Source of the DNA: DASUFZ01 sp035541475
Lineage (GTDB): Bacteria > Myxococcota_A > UBA9160 > SMWR01
Direction of reading: 5' to 3'
DNA: 16,265 nucleotides
Assembly: GCA_035541475.1 (NCBI GenBank)
Contig: DATKND010000145.1
Span: 1 to 16,265 of the forward strand
The notes below the pieces were generated by a model. It was not told the DNA's origin. It saw only the letters and a list, made by a program, of their open reading frames with translations, and made no database searches. The position numbers were made by a program, and so were the translations under genes. This document shows positions 13,206 to 16,265 of the stretch, in pieces. Each line of letters starts with the position of its first letter. Within the stretch, counting starts at the first letter, position 1.

Positions 13206-14342
13206 GTGAAGATCGGCCGGACGCTCGCCGGAGTTGCGCTCGTCGTGCTCTTCGGCGCCGCCGCGCGGGCGGCGACGTCGCTACCGGGGCAGCCGGAGGG
13301 CGTGCCCTGGCCGACCGCCGAGTGGCCGCAGGGCCGGCCCGACGCCGATCCCGCCGCGCTCACGCGCGCAGCGGAGCAGCTCTTCTCGGACACGGGTCGC
13401 GGCGGGCTGCCCGACACGCGCGCGCTGCTCGCGGTGCAGGGCGGCCGGCTCGTGCTCGAACGCTATGCGGAGGGCTTCGGTCCGGACTCGCGCTTCCGCT
13501 CGTGGTCGATGGCGAAGAGCGTCACCCAGGCGCTGGTCGGGATCCTGGTGCGCGAGGGCCAACTCTCGCTCGACGCTCCCGCTCCGGTACCCGCATGGCG
13601 GGCGGCGGGCGATCCGCGCGCGGCGCTGACCTTGCGCCACCTCCTCACGATGACGAGCGGGCTCGACAACGCGGACGGCGACGAGAGCGCCGACAGCTTC
13701 GTAGCGCGCCTCCTCTTCGGCGATCTCTCCGCCGACAGCGCCGCAGGCGCCGCGCAGGTGGCGCTCGTGTACGCGCCGGGCACTCACTGGGCGTACTCCA
13801 CCGCCACGACGCAGATCGTCTCCGGCATCGTCGCGCGCGGCGTGGGCGGCGGTCGCGACGGCGTGCGTGGCTTCCTCGAGCGCGAGCTCGCGACACCGCT
13901 CGGCGCGCGCAGCCTGCTGGTCGAGTTCGACGCCGCGGGGACACCCCTCGGCGGCGGCTACGTCTTCGCGACGGCGCGCGACTGGGCGCGTCTCGGCACC
14001 TTGTATCTCCGCGACGGTGTCTGGAACGGCGTCCGCATCCTGCCCGAGGGCTGGGTCGATTTCTCCCGCACCGTCGCGCCCGCCTCGAACAACGGCGTGT
14101 ACGGCGCGCACTTCTGGGTCAACGGCGATCCGACCGAGGATCAGTTCCGGCCGCTGCGGCAGGGCCTCGAGGCCTTCGAGATGAGCGGCAACGGCGGACA
14201 GTTCGTCGTGATCGTGCCCGACCGCGACCTCGTGATCGTCCGTCTCGGCGAGATGCAGCGCGTGACCTGGTCGCGGCTCGGCGACGAGCTCTCGGATTTG
14301 ATCGCGGCCTTTCCGGCGCGCGCCGCGGCGGTAGGGCCGTGA
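13206..14342 (+). CDS. Serine hydrolase (class C beta-lactamase-related), exported
   Basis: A 378-residue penicillin-binding-protein/beta-lactamase-fold serine hydrolase (COG1680/Pfam beta-lactamase type). GTG 13206 gives a clear signal peptide (residues 1-23, KIGRTLAGVALVVLFGAAARAA). The nucleophile motif SMAK is at 101-104 in the setting WSMAKSVTQALVGILV, the YST of WAYSTATTQ is at 197-199 in the YxN position, and GNGGQF (328-333) is the third motif. LRHLLTMTSGLD (143-154) is the family hallmark. Substrates of such proteins include D-amino acid peptides, esters, lactones and oligomeric amides; resistance to beta-lactams is not implied. Third residue of YxN is Thr and HxG is replaced by NGG, both common in this family. 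It is followed by a small membrane-anchored protein gene after a 68-bp repeat-bearing gap. Confidence 0.9.
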   Translation: MKIGRTLAGVALVVLFGAAARAATSLPGQPEGVPWPTAEWPQGRPDADPAALTRAAEQLFSDTGRGGLPDTRALLAVQGGRLVLERYAEGFGPDSRFRSWSMAKSVTQALVGILVREGQLSLDAPAPVPAWRAAGDPRAALTLRHLLTMTSGLDNADGDESADSFVARLLFGDLSADSAAGAAQVALVYAPGTHWAYSTATTQIVSGIVARGVGGGRDGVRGFLERELATPLGARSLLVEFDAAGTPLGGGYVFATARDWARLGTLYLRDGVWNGVRILPEGWVDFSRTVAPASNNGVYGAHFWVNGDPTEDQFRPLRQGLEAFEMSGNGGQFVVIVPDRDLVIVRLGEMQRVTWSRLGDELSDLIAAFPARAAAVGP

Positions 14343-14367
14343 GCAAGCCGGCGAAGCCGGCGCGCAG
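14343..14367. repeat. Copy of the shared intergenic repeat
   Basis: A 25-bp segment containing GCCGGC-GAA-GCCGGC, able to form a hairpin, immediately after the serine hydrolase stop. It is almost identical to the reverse complement of 9850-9872. The following 14368-14400 is AGCGAGGCGCAGCCGAG-type sequence rich in purine-rich short motifs and shows no gene; the whole gap 14343-14410 is non-coding. Confidence 0.55.
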
Positions 14368-14410
14368 CGAGGCGCAGCCGAGCGAAGTTCAGAACAGAAG
14401 GCCCGGTGCG

Positions 14411-14722
14411 ATGAAGCCACCGAAGCGGGCCGGCGGCCGCCGAGTCCTCCTTGCGCTCGCCGCGCTCGCGCTCGGCGGCGCCAGCTATGCCTATGGACAC
14501 CTGCGCGGCATGGCGTCGGTCGGAGCCGGCTATGTCGCGAAGGAGCTCTGCTCCTGCGTCTTCGTGGCGGGCCGCAGCCTCGAGTCGTGCCGACCCGACG
14601 TGCCCGAGAGCATGGACCGCGTCCGCGCGGAGCTGCTGCCGGACGGCGTGCGCGGCTTCGTCCCCGCGCTCGCGGAGCGCGTCGCGCGCTACGAGCCGGG
14701 CTTCGGCTGCACCCTTCACTGA
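14411..14722 (+). CDS. Small membrane-anchored cysteine-containing protein, unknown function
   Basis: A 103-residue protein from ATG 14411, with GAAGG ten bases upstream. A basic N-terminus (KPPKRAGGRR) and a hydrophobic segment (11-28) suggest an anchored or exported protein. The rest is soluble with four cysteines (47, 49, 60, 100), a LCSCVFVAGRSLESCRPDV patch and a terminal ARYEPGFGCTLH. From memory, this CSC-VF-AGR ... PGFGCTL pattern resembles the N-terminal region of some membrane-anchored serine hydrolases related to the upstream enzyme, so a partner role or a split hydrolase prodomain is possible. I know no named family. It lies between the serine hydrolase and the PhzS-like gene, the latter beginning 9 bp downstream. 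Confidence 0.75.
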   Translation: MKPPKRAGGRRVLLALAALALGGASYAYGHLRGMASVGAGYVAKELCSCVFVAGRSLESCRPDVPESMDRVRAELLPDGVRGFVPALAERVARYEPGFGCTLH

Positions 14723-14731
14723 GCCGTGTCG

Positions 14732-15988
14732 ATGCGCGTCCTGATCGCGGGAGCGGGGATCGGCGGCCTCACCAGCGCGCTCGCGCTGCACCAGCGCGGC
14801 ATCGAGGTCGCGCTCTTCGAATCCGCCGCCGAGATCCGCCCGCTCGGCGTCGGCATCAACCTGCTGCCCCACGCGACGGCCGAGCTCGAGGCGCTCGGTC
14901 TCCTCGACGAGATCGCGGCGCAAGGCGTGCGCACGGCGGAGCTCTGTTATTTCAACCGCCACGGACAGCGGATCTGGAGCGAGCCGCGCGGCATCGACGC
15001 GGGCTATCCGGTGCCGCAGATCTCGGTGCACCGCGGGCTCCTCCAGCAGATCTTGCTGCGCGAGGTGACGCGGCGGCTCGGTCACGGCGCGCTGCGCACG
15101 GGCTGCGCGCTCGAGTCGTTCGAGGCGTGCGGCGCGACGCGCGTGCGCGCGCGCTTCCGCGCGCGCGAGAGCGGAGCCGTCTTCGAGGCGGAAGGCGATC
15201 TGCTCGTCGGCGCCGACGGCATCCACTCGGCGGTGCGGCGCCTCTTCCATCCCGACGAGGGGCCGCCCTGCTGGAACGGCCAGATCCTGTGGCGCGCCAC
15301 CAGCCGGTTCGCGCCGTTCCTCGGCGGGCGCTCGATGTTCATGGCCGGCTCGCGGCGCCGGAAGTTCGTCGCCTACCCGATCGGCGCGCCCGATGCGTCG
15401 GGGCGCTGCGTCGTCAACTGGATCGCCGAGCTCGACCGCAGCGACGCCGCGCCGCCCTCGCGCGAGGACTGGAACCGCCGCGGCCGCTTCGAGGACTTCG
15501 CGCCGGAGTTCGCCGGCTGGCGCTTCGCCTGGCTCGACGTTCCCGTGCTGATCGCCGCGGCCGACGAGGTCTTCGAGTTCCCGATGGTCGATCGCGATCC
15601 GCTGCCGCGCTGGAGCCGCGGCCGCGTGACGCTCCTCGGTGACGCCGCGCACCCGATGTTCCCGATCGGCTCGAACGGCGCGTCGCAGGCGATCCTCGAC
15701 GCGCGCGCGCTCGCCGATGCGCTCGGCGACGAGGCCGACGCACTCGCCGCGCTCGCGCGCTACGAGGCGAAGCGGCGGCCCGCCACCGCCGAGATCGTGC
15801 GCTCCAACCGGCGGCACGGGCCCGAGATCGTGCTCGACCTGGCCGAGGAGCGCGCGCCGGAGGGATTCTCGCGCGTCGAGGACGTGTTCGCGCCGGGCGA
15901 GCTCGAGGGAATCGCCGCGGCCTACAAGCAGATCGCGGGGTTCGCGCGGCCGCCTGGCGGCGGAGTTCAGCGCACGACGCCGCGATAG
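14732..15988 (+). CDS. FAD-dependent monooxygenase, PhzS-like
   Basis: A 418-residue group A flavoprotein hydroxylase. The FAD dinucleotide loop GAGIGGL (7-13) opens the protein, the ribose-binding Glu30 follows, GADGIHSAVRR is the DG motif and TLLGDAAHPMFPIGSNGASQ the GD motif. Sequence such as EIRPLGVGINLLPHA, YFNRHGQRIWSEPRG, QISVHRGLLQ and FPMVDRDPLPRW is close to the phenazine monooxygenase PhzS of Pseudomonas, which hydroxylates 5-methylphenazine-1-carboxylate. No phenazine core genes are present, so the natural substrate is probably another aromatic. ATG 14732 is preferred over GTG 14726 because it gives the standard MRVLIAGAGIGG start. Cytoplasmic, NAD(P)H-dependent by family. Confidence 0.92.
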   Translation: MRVLIAGAGIGGLTSALALHQRGIEVALFESAAEIRPLGVGINLLPHATAELEALGLLDEIAAQGVRTAELCYFNRHGQRIWSEPRGIDAGYPVPQISVHRGLLQQILLREVTRRLGHGALRTGCALESFEACGATRVRARFRARESGAVFEAEGDLLVGADGIHSAVRRLFHPDEGPPCWNGQILWRATSRFAPFLGGRSMFMAGSRRRKFVAYPIGAPDASGRCVVNWIAELDRSDAAPPSREDWNRRGRFEDFAPEFAGWRFAWLDVPVLIAAADEVFEFPMVDRDPLPRWSRGRVTLLGDAAHPMFPIGSNGASQAILDARALADALGDEADALAALARYEAKRRPATAEIVRSNRRHGPEIVLDLAEERAPEGFSRVEDVFAPGELEGIAAAYKQIAGFARPPGGGVQRTTPR

Positions 15989-16023
15989 AGCGCGAGCGAT
16001 CAGCGAGCGCGAAGGTCCGGCAC

Positions 16024-16029
16024 TAGAAT
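16024..16029 (+). promoter_or_regulatory. -10-like hexamer TAGAAT upstream of murJ
   Basis: TAGAAT is 9 bases before ATG 16039 and 33 bases before an alternative GTG at 16063. It is the same hexamer as at 10025-10030. A matching -35 element is not evident. It supports a transcription start near 16036, giving either a leaderless mRNA or a 27-nt leader with the GTG start. Confidence 0.3.
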
Positions 16030-16038
16030 GCGCGCTCG

Positions 16039-16265
16039 ATGCCGCCGCCCGCAGAGGAACTCGTGAACGAGACGCGGGCGGCGAGCGGGTCCTCCGCGCG
16101 CTTCGCGGCTCTCGTCGCCGCGGGGATCCTGCTCTCGCGCCTGGCCGGCCTCGTGCGCGAGCGCGTGTTCGCGCACTACTTCGGCAACACGGGCGTCGCC
16201 GACGCGCTGCGCGCCGCGCTGCGGATCCCGAACCTGCTCCAGAACCTGTTCGGAGAGGGCGTGCT
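16039..16265 (+). CDS. murJ: Lipid II flippase MurJ, 3' truncated by window edge
   Basis: The first 75 codons of a MurJ/MviN protein, which flips lipid II across the inner membrane for peptidoglycan synthesis. Diagnostic sequence is AAGILLSRLAGLVRERVFAH followed by YFGNTGVADALRAALRIPNL and LQNLFGEGVL, almost invariant at the start of this family. I give ATG 16039 as the start, but GTG 16063 (VNETRAASG) is a serious alternative because AGAGGA at 16053-16058 lies just before it, while ATG 16039 has no Shine-Dalgarno. The 51-bp gap to the preceding gene contains a TAGAAT -10-like hexamer. Confidence 0.95.
   Translation, partial: MPPPAEELVNETRAASGSSARFAALVAAGILLSRLAGLVRERVFAHYFGNTGVADALRAALRIPNLLQNLFGEGV

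Noticed and set aside
13206..14342. Beta-lactam resistance gene
   Set aside because: The active-site motifs place it in the broad serine hydrolase family, where most members are not beta-lactamases; no sequence evidence for antibiotic hydrolysis.

Overview
This is a very GC-rich, densely coding window from a Gram-negative bacterium. An LPS heptosyltransferase at the left edge and the lipid II flippase MurJ at the right edge show an LPS-bearing, peptidoglycan-making cell. Composition, GTG/TTG starts, and the mix of fatty-acid-type CoA ligase, PhzS-like oxygenase and serine hydrolase would fit a deltaproteobacterial-type lineage (Myxococcota, Binatota and relatives), but no phylogenetic marker is complete here and this placement is only an inference.

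Layout. (1) 3-1876, plus strand: heptosyltransferase (5' truncated) followed 2 bp later by a deoxyhypusine-synthase-like protein. (2) 1873-2856, minus: MDR-family quinone oxidoreductase, whose stop codon overlaps the previous one. (3) 2908-4652, plus: M20 amidohydrolase translationally coupled to a gamma-carbonic-anhydrase-like protein. (4) 9386-4655, minus: a six-gene cluster in transcription order CBS-pair protein, VOC protein, GNAT acetyltransferase, lipoyl-less E2-type acyltransferase, TetR regulator and acyl-CoA ligase, with a plausible promoter at 9424-9452. (5) 9387-10037: the only long non-coding stretch, holding divergent promoters, a candidate structured RNA of about 160 nt with its own promoter and a strong 3' hairpin, a 12-bp x 4 tandem repeat and several hairpins. 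(6) 10038-10943, plus: DUF374-type lysophospholipid acyltransferase, overlapping by 76 bp the end of (7) 13145-10868, minus: secretin-like protein, nucleoside phosphorylase PpnP and AI-2E family transporter. (8) 13206-15988, plus: serine hydrolase, a small membrane-anchored Cys-rich protein and a PhzS-like FAD monooxygenase. (9) 16039 to the end, plus: start of MurJ.

Most genes are housekeeping or metabolic accessory genes recognised at family level, and no defence system, prophage, IS element, tRNA, rRNA or CRISPR array is visible. The parts most worth attention are the 9387-10037 intergenic region (candidate ncRNA with possible 6S-like topology, plus repeats), an E2-type acyltransferase whose catalytic histidine position is glutamate, a perfect inverted repeat between the divergent secretin-like and serine hydrolase genes, and a repeat shared between two intergenic sites.
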